A stretch of 64,000 nt of DNA from Parvibaculum sedimenti (GCF_009184905.1 NZ_WESC01000003.1:62001-126000); one strand, 5' to 3'; shown: positions 24,740 to 33,943, counted from the stretch's first letter. Translations and numbers: made by a program. Notes: a model not told the origin generated them from the letters alone.

Positions 24740-26338
24740 TCAGCCTCGCTTTCCAAGAAAGGAGGCGACCAGCGCCGCCGCATTGGCGCCCGCATTCCCG
24801 ACGCCCAGAGGCCCCGGATGAACGCTCTGCGAGCAGAGATAGAGATTGCGGATCGGTGTTTCATATCCTGCAAGCGCAGGGGACGGCCGGTTGAAGAACA
24901 TCTGGTCGAGTGTGGTCTCACCATGCGAAAGATCGCCGCCGGTGATCCCCACTTCGCTTTCGATGTCGGGCGGCGTCAGCGTTTCGAGCGCGACGATGCG
25001 ATCCCTGATGCCGGGGCTCGCTTCCGCGATGCGTTCCACGACGAGATCGGTGAGTTCATCGCGGCGCTCGCCGGTCCATACGCCGTCATGCAGCGTCTCC
25101 GGAACATAATGCACGGCAACCGACAACACATGTCGTCCATGCGGCGCGAGCGTCGGATCGGCGAGCGTAGGGACGAGCATATCGATCAGCGGCGCGCGCG
25201 GAGGTATGCCGTCGCGCCAATCGTCGGAGGCGCGATCCATTTTATCGAGCGTGGTCGCCAGCCGCATGCCACCGAGGAGCGCCGGGCACCCTTCAGGCAC
25301 GGCCTGAAATTCAGGCGCGCTATCAAGCGCGATATTGATCTTGGCGCTGACCCCGCGCATGCGGAAGCGCCCCACCCGTTCGACAAAGCCATCCGGCAGC
25401 GCAGACCAGGGGAAGAGAGCGAGAAAGGTCCGCTTCAGATCGAGGTCAGAGAGAATGGCGCTGGCTTGTATCTCTTCGCCATTCGCGAGCACGACGCCGC
25501 GCGCGCCGCCCTCGCGCAGCAGAACGTCGGTCACTTCGGCCTCGGTGCGGATCATACCGCCATGAGCTTCGACGGCAGCACCCAATGCGCGGGCAATGGC
25601 CGCCGGTCCGCCGATGGCAAGCACGCGGGCGGGTGCGCCGCCGCTCGCGCCCGCGGTTTCGTCGATAAAGGCGCCGAGAAGGTGGCGCGCGCCCGTCGGC
25701 GCGCGGGGTCCGAGCGAAGTCCCCGCAAGCGCATCGGAGGCGAGACGCGCCTTCACGGCATCGGAACGGAAATAGTCGTCGAGGAAATCCGCACAGGACA
25801 GCGTCCAGAGCCGCGTCAGATCGTGAAGCTCGCCCACATCCTTCTCGCCCCAGCGAGAGGCGGTCTTGAGCAGGCGGCGCAATGTGGAGAAGGAACGGCG
25901 CGTGGGATCGCCCGTCGCCCCGGCCAGCAATGGCCGGAGCTGCTGTGCGCCGCGCAGCATGTCGCGGCGAAAGCGCGTCCAACCATCGGCGTCTTTCAGC
26001 GAATGCCGCGCAAGCTCGCGGCGGTGGATCGCGCCGTCGCGATAGGACGCGATGTAGCCCCCGTCTTCCAGCAGTGAGACGCCGCCATCGACGCGGAGAA
26101 AGCGAAGCCCGTGTCGCGCGAGATCAAGCTCCGAGACGATGCGGGCGGGCAGCGTCGAGGTGCCGAGGCTGTAGCGCGGGATGGTGAAGCCGGGAACGAT
26201 CTCATAGGAGGCATCTGCGCCGCCCAGCGCGGCATTGCGTTCGAGCAGCAGGACGCGCGCGCCGGAGCGCGCAAGGTAGGCTGCGGCCGTCAGACCGTTG
26301 AGCCCTCCTCCGATGATAATCGCGTCGTGACGCTCCAT
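24740..26338 (-). CDS. Phytoene-desaturase-like FAD-dependent oxidoreductase (532 aa)
   Basis: The first gene of the three-gene operon and a paralogue of the next. It starts MERHDAIIIGGGLNGLTAAA, then ARVLLLERNAALGGADAS. The C-terminal FAD loop is NLYLCSQSVHPGPLGVGNAG. The two proteins share layout (desaturase domain near the middle, THAGLPG-like loop changed) but are clearly diverged, so they may form a heterodimer or act on successive intermediates. The ATG at 26338 was preferred over the open frame to 26383, because the Rossmann strand follows it directly. The upstream ribosome site is weak (GGGGTT). The substrate is unknown. Confidence 0.86.
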   Translation of the reverse strand: MERHDAIIIGGGLNGLTAAAYLARSGARVLLLERNAALGGADASYEIVPGFTIPRYSLGTSTLPARIVSELDLARHGLRFLRVDGGVSLLEDGGYIASYRDGAIHRRELARHSLKDADGWTRFRRDMLRGAQQLRPLLAGATGDPTRRSFSTLRRLLKTASRWGEKDVGELHDLTRLWTLSCADFLDDYFRSDAVKARLASDALAGTSLGPRAPTGARHLLGAFIDETAGASGGAPARVLAIGGPAAIARALGAAVEAHGGMIRTEAEVTDVLLREGGARGVVLANGEEIQASAILSDLDLKRTFLALFPWSALPDGFVERVGRFRMRGVSAKINIALDSAPEFQAVPEGCPALLGGMRLATTLDKMDRASDDWRDGIPPRAPLIDMLVPTLADPTLAPHGRHVLSVAVHYVPETLHDGVWTGERRDELTDLVVERIAEASPGIRDRIVALETLTPPDIESEVGITGGDLSHGETTLDQMFFNRPSPALAGYETPIRNLYLCSQSVHPGPLGVGNAGANAAALVASFLGKRG

Positions 26339-26583
26339 GCGTCGAACCCCAAATCGCCCCACGCCGCCCCGATGGGACGGCAATTTCGATCGTACCGCTT
26401 TGACACGTCGAAATCAGGGCAGTCGCCCCCGCCGTGCCGAAACTGGAAGGGACATTAACCAAAAGAATCCAGGCATTTCGCGGATAACTGGGTCGGATAG
26501 CCCATGCGTTAACGGTCGACGCCCGGCCGGCAGGGGGACGGTGCAAGACTTTCGCCATGAAATATTGGGGGCGGCGTGACGCG

Positions 26584-29544
26584 TCAGGACGACGCCACCG
26601 AACCGATGATGCGTTCGAAGGCGTCGTAGACCTCTGCCTGAGACTCGCGAAGCTGGGCCTCGAGCGCGGAGAAATCCGGCGCGTTGCCCGTCCGCGCCAG
26701 AAGCGCCTTGAGGCCGGGCGTCGCCTCCTCCGGCTTGAACACGCCCTCGACGCAGATGCGGATTGCCTGCGTGAGATTGAGTGTGAGGTCGACGGCCGAG
26801 AGAAGAACATCGGCATCCGCCGAGCTCACGACGCCAGCGGCGCCGATGGCTTGCAGGGCCGCGCGCGTATGGGTCTTCAGAATGTCCGGATGCTTATGCG
26901 CATGGGCGAGCTGAAGGAACTGGCAGATGAACTCGATGTCGACGAGGCCGCCGCGCACATATTTGAGTTCCCACAGGTTCTTGCTCGGATATTCATGCTC
27001 GATCCGCGCCCGCATGTCGGCCACATCGAAAGCTGTCTTGCCGGGATCGCGCGGACGCAGCAGCGTTTCGCGAATGGCGGCTTCGACGCGGAGCTTCAGC
27101 GCGTCTGGCCCTGCAAGAACGCGCGCCCGCGTCAGCGCCATGTGTTCCCATGTCCAGGCTTCGCTCTTCTGATATTCAACAAAGCTCTGAATATGGGTCG
27201 CCACCGGTCCGGAATTCCCGGACGGCCGCAGCCGCATATCGACTTCATAAAGCTTGCCTTCACTTGTCGGCGCGGTGAGCGCGCTGATGAGCTGCTGACA
27301 GACGCGAGCGTAATATTGCGAGGCAAACATCGGCCGCGCGCCGTCGGACGTCATTTCCGCATCGGCGACATCATAGAGCATGATGAGATCGAGATCGGAG
27401 GCCGCGCTCATCTCCTCGCTGCCGAGCTTGCCCATGGAGACGACGGCAAAGCTGCCGCCCGGCACGTGGCCCGCGCGCTCGGCGACTTTTTCCTCGGCGA
27501 TGGGCGCCAGCGCCGCGACAAGCTCGCCCGCTATCGCCGCATAGGAAGGCCCGGCCTCTTCCGCATCGGCATTGCCCGCGAGCACGCGCACGCCGAGCCG
27601 GAAGCGATGCTCGCGCGCCCATACGCGGGTGAAGTCGAGCACATCCTGATAGTCCCGCGCATGTTCGAGCGTCTGAGCGAGACTCTTGCGCAGCGTCTCG
27701 CGGTCGGGCCGCATCTTGAAGAAATTCGGATCGACCACCGATTCCAGAACGGCAGAGTTCTGCGCCAGATAATTCGCAAGCCTCGGCGCCGTGCCGCAAA
27801 TATCGGCGATGAGATCGAGCAGGCTCGGATTGGAATAGAGCATCGAGAAAAGCTGAACACCGGCAGGTAGCTTCGTCAGGAACTGGTCGAAACGATTGAA
27901 GGCCGTGTCAGGCTGCGATGTCCGGGAAAGCGCGCGCAGCAGCGCCGGCATGAGCGCCGTCAGTAGCTCACGCGAACGCGGAGAGCGCGTGGCAGCAAAG
28001 CGACCCGTGTGCCAGGCGCGGATGGTGGCTGACATTTCCGAGACTTGCGTGAAGCCGATATTGCGCAGGGTTTCGAGCGTTTCAGGATCATCCTCTGTCC
28101 CGGTGAAGACGAGGCTTCCGCTTTCCTCCGCTAGCGGCGGCGCCGTTTCGAAGAGCTTCGCATAATGACCCTGCACGCAGCGCAGATGGCCAACCAGGAC
28201 TTCCGCGAATTCGGCGCGGCTATCGAAACCCAGAAAGCAGGCGACGTGATCGAGCCCTTCATCGGTTGCGGGCAGCGTATGCGTCTGCTCGTCCGCGATC
28301 ATCTGGAGTCGATGCTCGAGCGTACGGAGAAAACGATAGGCTGTCTTGAGTTCGTCGGCCGCTTCCGGCGCGATCCAGTTCTTGCGCGCCAGCTCGTCGA
28401 GCATCGAGCAGGTCTGTTGACCGCGAAGATCCCTGTCGCGACCACCCGCGATCAATTGCTGCGTCTGGACAAAGAATTCGATCTCGCGAATGCCGCCACG
28501 TCCGAGTTTCACATTATGCCCGGCAACCGCAATCGTGCCGTGTCCGCCGACGGCGTGGATCTGCCGCTTCATCGAATGAATATCGTCAATGGCAGCAAAG
28601 TCGAGATTCTTGCGCCAGATGTAAGGCGTCAGCATCTTGAGGAAGAGCGCGCCCGCCTGCGGATCGCCCGCGACGGCGCGCGCCTTGATGAAGGCGGCGC
28701 GCTCCCAGTTCTGTCCCCGGCTCTCGTAATAATGCTCGGCGGCTGGAAGCGACACGGCTACGGGTGTGCCGCCGGGATCGGGGCGAAGTCTCAAATCGGT
28801 GCGGAACACATAGCCGTGCTCGGTACGCTCCTGCAGGGTCTTCACGAGCGCCTGCGTCAGGCGGACGTAGAAGGGCCCCTCCTCCACACCATCCTTCAGC
28901 GGCAGTTGCCCCGGCTCGTAAAACACGACGATGTCGATGTCGCTCGAATAGTTGAGTTCGCGCGAGCCATATTTGCCCATGCCGAGAATGGCGAGGCCGC
29001 TGCCCGCCTGTGTCGTCTCGTCAACGGCGCGCAAGACCTGCCCGCGTCGCGCCGCATCCTTCAACAGCCATTCCACAGCCGCTTGCACCGCCGCATCCGC
29101 GAAGGTTGTGAGCGCCGCCGTCACTTCTTCGAGATTCCACGCGGACGTGATGTCGGCAAGCGCGATGAGGATCGCTGCCTCGGACTTGGCGAGACGCAGC
29201 TCGCGCATGAGATCTGCTTGTGTGGGCGAAGCGGCCGCCGCCAGCGTCCTCGCGATCAGCGCGTCGAGCGTCGCCACCGGCGGCTCGTCGACGAGCCTCG
29301 GCAGCCAGTCGGGATGAACGCGAAGGATGCGCGTGAGAAACGGGGAGTTACCGAAGATGCCATCGAGAAGCCGCCGCGTCTCGGCATCGGCGAGAAGGCC
29401 CTCCATGCGGCGGCGTGTGACCTCATCCCCGATCGAGGCAAGGCTCGCCTCCATATCCTGCATCGCGCTTGCCGCACGTTCCGCATCATATGGACGCGGC
29501 GCCCGCGCCGCACGTTCCCGCAAAGCCCTCACATCCGCGCTCAA
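26584..29544 (-). CDS. glnE: Bifunctional glutamine synthetase adenylyltransferase/adenylyl-removing enzyme
   Basis: A 986-residue protein, full length for GlnE (946 in E. coli). There are two nucleotidyltransferase domains. The N-terminal deadenylase has GMGKYGSRELNYSSDIDIVV, and the C-terminal adenylylase has SMGKLGSEEMSAASDLDLIM. Each carries the G-S..DxD metal site. They are separated by the helical regulatory domain that answers PII. It sets the activity of GlnA by adding or removing AMP on a tyrosine, according to nitrogen status. It lies 40 bp downstream of the histidine kinase gene, the last member of the ccm-degP-TCS-glnE arrangement. The start ATG (MSADVRALRERAARAPRPYD) is plausible. 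Confidence 0.97.
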   Translation of the reverse strand: MSADVRALRERAARAPRPYDAERAASAMQDMEASLASIGDEVTRRRMEGLLADAETRRLLDGIFGNSPFLTRILRVHPDWLPRLVDEPPVATLDALIARTLAAAASPTQADLMRELRLAKSEAAILIALADITSAWNLEEVTAALTTFADAAVQAAVEWLLKDAARRGQVLRAVDETTQAGSGLAILGMGKYGSRELNYSSDIDIVVFYEPGQLPLKDGVEEGPFYVRLTQALVKTLQERTEHGYVFRTDLRLRPDPGGTPVAVSLPAAEHYYESRGQNWERAAFIKARAVAGDPQAGALFLKMLTPYIWRKNLDFAAIDDIHSMKRQIHAVGGHGTIAVAGHNVKLGRGGIREIEFFVQTQQLIAGGRDRDLRGQQTCSMLDELARKNWIAPEAADELKTAYRFLRTLEHRLQMIADEQTHTLPATDEGLDHVACFLGFDSRAEFAEVLVGHLRCVQGHYAKLFETAPPLAEESGSLVFTGTEDDPETLETLRNIGFTQVSEMSATIRAWHTGRFAATRSPRSRELLTALMPALLRALSRTSQPDTAFNRFDQFLTKLPAGVQLFSMLYSNPSLLDLIADICGTAPRLANYLAQNSAVLESVVDPNFFKMRPDRETLRKSLAQTLEHARDYQDVLDFTRVWAREHRFRLGVRVLAGNADAEEAGPSYAAIAGELVAALAPIAEEKVAERAGHVPGGSFAVVSMGKLGSEEMSAASDLDLIMLYDVADAEMTSDGARPMFASQYYARVCQQLISALTAPTSEGKLYEVDMRLRPSGNSGPVATHIQSFVEYQKSEAWTWEHMALTRARVLAGPDALKLRVEAAIRETLLRPRDPGKTAFDVADMRARIEHEYPSKNLWELKYVRGGLVDIEFICQFLQLAHAHKHPDILKTHTRAALQAIGAAGVVSSADADVLLSAVDLTLNLTQAIRICVEGVFKPEEATPGLKALLARTGNAPDFSALEAQLRESQAEVYDAFERIIGSVASS

Positions 29545-29584
29545 ATTCGTCTCCCCTCGAAAAACCGTGGAAGACTAACAGAAT

Positions 29585-31066
29585 TCAAAGCGCAACGGGA
29601 GGAAGCGAAATGGTCGCGCGGAGGCCCGGATTGTTGTCGTCGAGCGCAAGTTGTCCGCCGTGAAGCCGTACAACCGCAGCGACCAGGCTGAGGCCCAGGC
29701 CGCTGCCTGGCGTATTGCGGCTGGATTCCAATCGCACGAAACGTTCCAGAACGTGGGCGCGTTCTTCTTGCGGTATTCCTGCCCCATGATCGGCCACGCT
29801 GATGAGCACACGCCCCACGGCATCGGGCTTCACCGACACAGCAATGAGAGGCTCGACTCCTTCGGCCTGCGGTCGCCCATGCTTGATCGCATTGTCGAGA
29901 AGATTGATGACCGCCTGCGACAGAAGCTCGCGATTGCCGTTGACCGCCAGCCCCGTCTGCACCTCGACTTCGAGCCGTAACCCGCTTTCCTCGGCAAGCG
30001 GCTCGTAGAGTTCGGTCGCGTCGGCGACGATTGCCGCAGGATCAATCACATTCATCGACTCGCGCAGTGATCCGGCTTCCGCTCTCGCAATCATCAAAAG
30101 CGCATTGAAGGTCGTGAGCAGATTGTCCGCCTCTACGATCGTCCGCTCCAATGCCTGACGATATTCCTCAGGCGACGCATCCTTGAGCAGCGTCACCTCA
30201 AGACGGCTGCGCAGGCGGTTGAGCGGGCTTCGGAGATCATGCGCCACATTGTCGGTGACCTGACGCATGCCGGTCATCAGTGCTTCGATCTGATCGAGCA
30301 TGGCGTTGAGGTTGCGCGCGAGCTGGTCGAGTTCGTCGCCCGTGCCAGCGATGGGAAGGCGCTGCGAGAGATCGCCGCGCATGATGCCGCTGCTGATCCG
30401 GTTGATAGCGTCGACGCGAGCCAGCATGTTACGGCTCATGACCAGGCCACCGGCAAGGCCAAGCGCCGCAGTAAGGCCGATGGCCCAGAACAGCGCATTG
30501 GTGATGAGACTTTCTATGATGCGCCGCTCCTGCACATCACGACCGACGAGCAGAAAGAAGCCTTCCGGCAGAACGAAGGCGCGGGCACGCGCGGCCTTTA
30601 CCTCGACGCGATCGACCACCTTGCGGTTGTAAAAGAAATCCATCCAACCGTCCGGCCCGGGCGCCGCCGTCGGGCGAACATCAAGATTGCCCGCAAGCAC
30701 CTGTCCGTTCGGGCCGGTGACGAGATAAAGCCCTTGCCCAGGATCGCGCGAGCGCTGGATGACCGTGTGGACGAGGAGCGGCAGCCCGCCCTGCGCATAT
30801 TGCTCGGCAAGGCCCGTGATCTCTGCCTGCACCGCCTCGTCCGTCTGGCGCACGAGAAAGCCCGCCGTATTCCAATAGACGTAGGCCAGCAGCGTGATCG
30901 CGGAAGCGGCGAAAAGCGCAAGGTAGAGGACCGCGAGCCGGAAGGTCGAGGTCTTGAGGAGATTAATCAGCCGCGCGTAGCGAATAACCAGCTCCCCGAA
31001 CCGTATGCAGCAAGGGCTGCTTGAAGTTCTTGTCGATCTTGGCGCGAAGCCGCGAGATATGCACAT
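29585..31066 (-). CDS. HAMP-containing sensor histidine kinase, partner of the 30963-31640 regulator
   Basis: A two-helix membrane kinase: TM1 (LAVLYLALFAASAITLLAYV), a periplasmic loop, and TM2 (ALFWAIGLTAALGLAGGLVM). HAMP, HisKA (DNVAHDLRSPLNRLRSRLEV) and HATPase_c (INLLDNAIKHG, DHGAGIP, GSGLGLSLVAAV) follow. It would phosphorylate the adjacent OmpR-type regulator. The start is a problem. The only ATG/GTG/TTG start before the first helix is at 31066, which overlaps the regulator gene by about 100 bp. A CTG at 30970 or an ATT nearby would give the usual short overlap and a normal N-terminus. As I recall, the position between degP and glnE corresponds to the actJK system of rhizobia. Confidence 0.88.
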   Translation of the reverse strand: MCISRGFAPRSTRTSSSPCCIRFGELVIRYARLINLLKTSTFRLAVLYLALFAASAITLLAYVYWNTAGFLVRQTDEAVQAEITGLAEQYAQGGLPLLVHTVIQRSRDPGQGLYLVTGPNGQVLAGNLDVRPTAAPGPDGWMDFFYNRKVVDRVEVKAARARAFVLPEGFFLLVGRDVQERRIIESLITNALFWAIGLTAALGLAGGLVMSRNMLARVDAINRISSGIMRGDLSQRLPIAGTGDELDQLARNLNAMLDQIEALMTGMRQVTDNVAHDLRSPLNRLRSRLEVTLLKDASPEEYRQALERTIVEADNLLTTFNALLMIARAEAGSLRESMNVIDPAAIVADATELYEPLAEESGLRLEVEVQTGLAVNGNRELLSQAVINLLDNAIKHGRPQAEGVEPLIAVSVKPDAVGRVLISVADHGAGIPQEERAHVLERFVRLESSRNTPGSGLGLSLVAAVVRLHGGQLALDDNNPGLRATISLPPVAL

Positions 31067-31640
31067 CGATCACATTGGTCTGCGGATCGAAGTGATATTC
31101 CCAGACATTTTCGAGCAGCATGGTGCGGGTGACGACCTGCCCCGCATGTTTCATCAGATATTCGAGTAGGCGAAATTCGCGCGGCTGCAAGTCGATTTCC
31201 TGCCCTGCGCGCACGACCTTGCGGGCGAGAAGATCGACCTCGAGGTCACTCACCTGAAGCCTTGTGCGCACCTGATCCGGATTGGAGCGACGCACCAGCA
31301 CCTCGATGCGGGCGAGCAGCTCGGCGAAGGCATAGGGCTTCGTCAGATAGTCGTCGCCACCTGCCTTAAGGCCCATGATGCGGTCGTCGACCTCTCCAAG
31401 CGCGGAGAGGATGAGCACCGGCGTGGTGACCCCTTCCGCGCGAAGCGTGGTCACGACGCTGAGCCCGTCGCGCTTCGGCAGCATGCGGTCGACGATCATC
31501 ACGTCATAAGGGCTCGAAAGGCCGAGCGTCAGCCCTTCTTCGCCGTCGCCAGCATGGTCGACGATATGTCCGCTTTCGCGCAAGCCCCTAACCAGATAGG
31601 CCGCCGCTTCGAGATCGTCTTCAATGACGAGAATCCGCAT
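30963..31640 (-). CDS. OmpR-family two-component response regulator
   Basis: About 225 residues. The receiver domain (MRILVIEDDLEAAAYLVRGL) has its phospho-acceptor Asp in MIVDRMLPKRDG, the switch Ser in LILSALGE and Lys in DDYLTKPYAFAE. A winged-helix DNA-binding domain (IDLQPREFRLLEYLMKHAGQ, NVIDVHISRLRAKID) follows. The ATG at 31640 was preferred to the GTG at 31649, because GAGG lies too near the latter. It belongs to the conserved chromosomal group degP-regulator-kinase-glnE, downstream of degP in the same direction. Envelope or acid stress is a reasonable but unproven stimulus. Confidence 0.94.
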   Translation of the reverse strand: MRILVIEDDLEAAAYLVRGLRESGHIVDHAGDGEEGLTLGLSSPYDVMIVDRMLPKRDGLSVVTTLRAEGVTTPVLILSALGEVDDRIMGLKAGGDDYLTKPYAFAELLARIEVLVRRSNPDQVRTRLQVSDLEVDLLARKVVRAGQEIDLQPREFRLLEYLMKHAGQVVTRTMLLENVWEYHFDPQTNVIDVHISRLRAKIDKNFKQPLLHTVRGAGYSLRAAD

Positions 31641-31672
31641 GGAGGTCACGCCTCAATCGCACATATGTGAAG

Positions 31673-31703
31673 TTCCGGCGCCGGACAAACCCGGCGCCGG
31701 GAA
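31673..31703. terminator. GC-rich hairpin after degP
   Basis: TTCCGGCGCCGG and CCGGCGCCGGGAA face each other across a short ACAAAC loop, just past the degP stop. There is no clear T tract on either strand, so termination would be weak or factor-dependent. A very similar CCGGCGCCG hairpin precedes cspA at 46391-46417. Confidence 0.5.
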
Positions 31704-31711
31704 CCGTTTCA

Positions 31712-33217
31712 TCAAGCCTTGTTGATCGCCAACGCGACGAAGCGCTGCTGATCCTGGCTACGCAGGAGAAGGAGAACGGACTGCTTGCTCGCCTTCTTCG
31801 CCTGCTTCACTCCTTCGACGACATCTGCCGGCGTCTTCACTTCCTTGCCGGAAATCTTGACGATGATGTCGCCCGCCTGAATGCCCTTTTCGGCCGCTTC
31901 GCTGTTCGGGTCGACGCTCTGCACGACGACACCCTCATCGCTCTTCGTCAACGCCAGACCGAGGCTCTGCGTCGCATCCTCCGCTGCCGGAGCATTGTCC
32001 TCGGCCGAGGCAGTTTCGAGCTTCTCGGGGAAAACCGCGATCGCAACCTTGATCGCCTTCTCCTTGCCATCGCGCCACAGAACGACATTGGCATTGGTGC
32101 CGGGCTTCAGATCCGCGACCGAGCGGCTCACATCGCGCACATCGCCCATGTCCTTGCCGTTGACCGCGGTGATGACATCGCCGGGCTGAATGCCTGCCTT
32201 GGCGGCAGGGCTTGCGGGCGTGACTTCCGCGACGAGAGCGCCCTTCGGCTTGTCGAGGGAGAGAGATGCCGCGAGGTCCGGGTCGACCGGCTGAATGCTG
32301 ACACCGAGCCAGCCGCGGGTCACTTTGCCGTTGTCGCGAAGCTGTTCGATGACGCGGGCCGCGATGTTGGAGGGGATCGCAAAGCCGATGCCAACGCTGC
32401 CGCCGGTGGGCGAGTAGATTGCCGTATTCACGCCGACGACATTGCCGTGAATGTCGAAGGTAGGGCCGCCGGAATTGCCGCGATTGATCGAGGCGTCGAT
32501 CTGGAGGAAATCGTCATACGGGCCTGCGCCAATTTCGCGGCCGCGCGCCGACACGATGCCGCTTGTCACAGTGCCGCCGAGGCCGAAGGGATTGCCGACC
32601 GCGAGCACCCAGTCGCCGACGCGCAGCTTGTCCGAGTCGCCGAAAGCCACATAGGGCACGGGCTTCGACGTTTTGATCTTGAGCAGCGCGAGGTCCGTCT
32701 TCTGATCGCGGCCGACGAGCTTCGCCGGCAGCTCGGTGCTGTCGTTGAAGACGACCGTGATTTCCTTGCCGTTCTGCACGACGTGATTATTGGTCACGAC
32801 ATAGCCATCGGCAGTGATGAAGAAGCCCGAGCCCTGGGCCATCGCCTTGCGCTTCAGCGGCTTGCCATCCGGGCCCTTGGGCTGGAGCTGCTTGAAGAAC
32901 TTCTCAAACGGGCTTCCGGGGGGCAGCGGAATATCGGGCACGGCCGCATCGGTGGCCGTCTCTTCCTCCACGACCTTGATGCTGACCACCGCGGGCGACA
33001 CCTTCTCGACGAGATCGGCGAAGCTCGGCAGGGTGGAGAGTTCGGTGCGCTGCTGAGAAGGCGCGTTAAGCGGAGCGGTCTGGGCGAAGGCGGGAGACGT
33101 TCCCCATGCCCCCAGTCCCCAGCCACCAATGCCAATGGCGCAGGCGGTCGCAAGCGCCGTGGCTTTACGCGCGGTTTTACGCGTCTGATGGCCGCGTTGG
33201 GGAGCGCTGTTCGTCAT
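31712..33217 (-). CDS. degP: DegP/HtrA (Do family) periplasmic serine endoprotease
   Basis: A 501-residue periplasmic protease and chaperone. The N-terminal signal/anchor (ALATACAIGIGGWGLGAWG, then SPAFAQ) is followed by a trypsin-like domain with the full triad. His145 lies in VVTNNHVVQNG, Asp175 in DLALLKIK and Ser249 in INRGNSGGP. Two PDZ domains follow (about residues 290-390 and 410-495, with GIQPGDVITAVNGKD and GIQAGDIIVKISGKE). It degrades misfolded envelope proteins. It lies downstream of ccmH and upstream of the two-component pair, the usual alphaproteobacterial order. An inverted repeat and a TTGACA element upstream (33358-33397) are candidates for its regulation. Confidence 0.96.
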   Translation of the reverse strand: MTNSAPQRGHQTRKTARKATALATACAIGIGGWGLGAWGTSPAFAQTAPLNAPSQQRTELSTLPSFADLVEKVSPAVVSIKVVEEETATDAAVPDIPLPPGSPFEKFFKQLQPKGPDGKPLKRKAMAQGSGFFITADGYVVTNNHVVQNGKEITVVFNDSTELPAKLVGRDQKTDLALLKIKTSKPVPYVAFGDSDKLRVGDWVLAVGNPFGLGGTVTSGIVSARGREIGAGPYDDFLQIDASINRGNSGGPTFDIHGNVVGVNTAIYSPTGGSVGIGFAIPSNIAARVIEQLRDNGKVTRGWLGVSIQPVDPDLAASLSLDKPKGALVAEVTPASPAAKAGIQPGDVITAVNGKDMGDVRDVSRSVADLKPGTNANVVLWRDGKEKAIKVAIAVFPEKLETASAEDNAPAAEDATQSLGLALTKSDEGVVVQSVDPNSEAAEKGIQAGDIIVKISGKEVKTPADVVEGVKQAKKASKQSVLLLLRSQDQQRFVALAINKA

Positions 33218-33357
33218 ATCGTGAACTCCTGTGGCTGTGACTACCGCCCGGGGCGGCTCTGTTGTCTCGATCTTTCGGCCTTGAACTGGTCTTGAACCGC
33301 TTCTCGCAATTGTCGAAATCGAGGCACATCCCTGCCCTCCGACATTCGGGCATTAGA

Positions 33358-33397
33358 CATTACCAATTCATGTCAACATCATTACATATTGGTAATG
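33358..33397 (-). promoter_or_regulatory. 10-bp inverted repeat around a TTGACA box upstream of degP
   Basis: CATTACCAAT at 33358-33367 and ATTGGTAATG at 33388-33397 are perfect complements with 20 bp between. On the minus strand TTGACA (33371-33376) lies between the arms, with a TAATGC -10-like box about 15 bases further toward degP. It looks like a sigma-70-type promoter with an operator straddling the -35 element, about 140 bp before the start codon. Confidence 0.5.
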
Positions 33398-33438
33398 AAT
33401 AATAATGGCGGTAAATATCGCCTGCAGGCATGTGCGTG

Positions 33439-33461
33439 AAAAAACTGGGCCCGGATTCCGG
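33439..33461 (-). terminator. Weak terminator-like hairpin after ccmH
   Basis: The minus strand forms CCGG-AAT-CCGG, followed by GCCCAG and six T residues, 23 bp beyond the ccmH stop. The stem is only four base pairs, so termination would be partial; it would separate the ccm operon from degP. Confidence 0.35.
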
Positions 33462-33483
33462 CTTTTCAGCGGCGGGAAACGGC

Positions 33484-33939
33484 CTATTCCGAGCGGTCGA
33501 GCAATTTTTCGAGTCTGGCCTTTTCCTCGGCGTTGAGCGCAGGCGCCACGCCCTCCCGTCCACGTCGGATGACCGACCAGGCAATGCCCGCCCCCACCAG
33601 AAGCGCGAGGAAGGGGCCGAACCAAAGCAGCCAGGTGGCCGGCTCAAAAGGCGGCTTCAGCAGCACGAAATCGCCATAGCGAGCGACGATATAATCAAGC
33701 ACCTGCTGGTCGGTATCGCCTGCGACGATGCGTTCACGGACGATTCGGCGCAGATCCTTTGCGAGATCTGCATTGGAATCGTCGATCGACTGGTTCTGGC
33801 AGACGAGACAGCGAAGTTCCTTTGATATCTCTCTCGCGCGCCCCTCGAGCACCGGGTCCTTCAACTGCTCGCCCGGGTCGACCGCATAGGCCGCGCCGGC
33901 AAAGACGAGCATCAGGAGCGATATGACGAGCACGCGCAT
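33484..33939 (-). CDS. ccmH: Cytochrome c maturation protein CcmH (CycL)
   Basis: A 151-residue thiol oxidoreductase of cytochrome c maturation. A signal peptide (MRVLVISLLMLVFAGAAYA) is followed by the short three-helix domain with the LRCLVCQNQS motif. Its CxxC cysteines are residues 44 and 47. A C-terminal membrane anchor (PATWLLWFGPFLALLVGAGI) completes it. It keeps apocytochrome c cysteines reduced for heme ligation, with CcmF. The ATG at 33939 starts the signal peptide; upstream codons belong to ccmF. ccmF ends 4 bp upstream, so the genes are co-translated. No ccmG lies between them, which agrees with the rhizobial cycHJKL order. Confidence 0.95.
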   Translation of the reverse strand: MRVLVISLLMLVFAGAAYAVDPGEQLKDPVLEGRAREISKELRCLVCQNQSIDDSNADLAKDLRRIVRERIVAGDTDQQVLDYIVARYGDFVLLKPPFEPATWLLWFGPFLALLVGAGIAWSVIRRGREGVAPALNAEEKARLEKLLDRSE

Positions 33940-33943
33940 GTAC

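Noticed and set aside
28165-29691. 508-codon plus-strand frame opposite glnE
   Set aside because: Shadow of glnE, with unnatural composition and no domains.
31667-33295. 542-codon plus-strand frame opposite degP
   Set aside because: Shadow; the degP triad and PDZ domains on the other strand are unambiguous.
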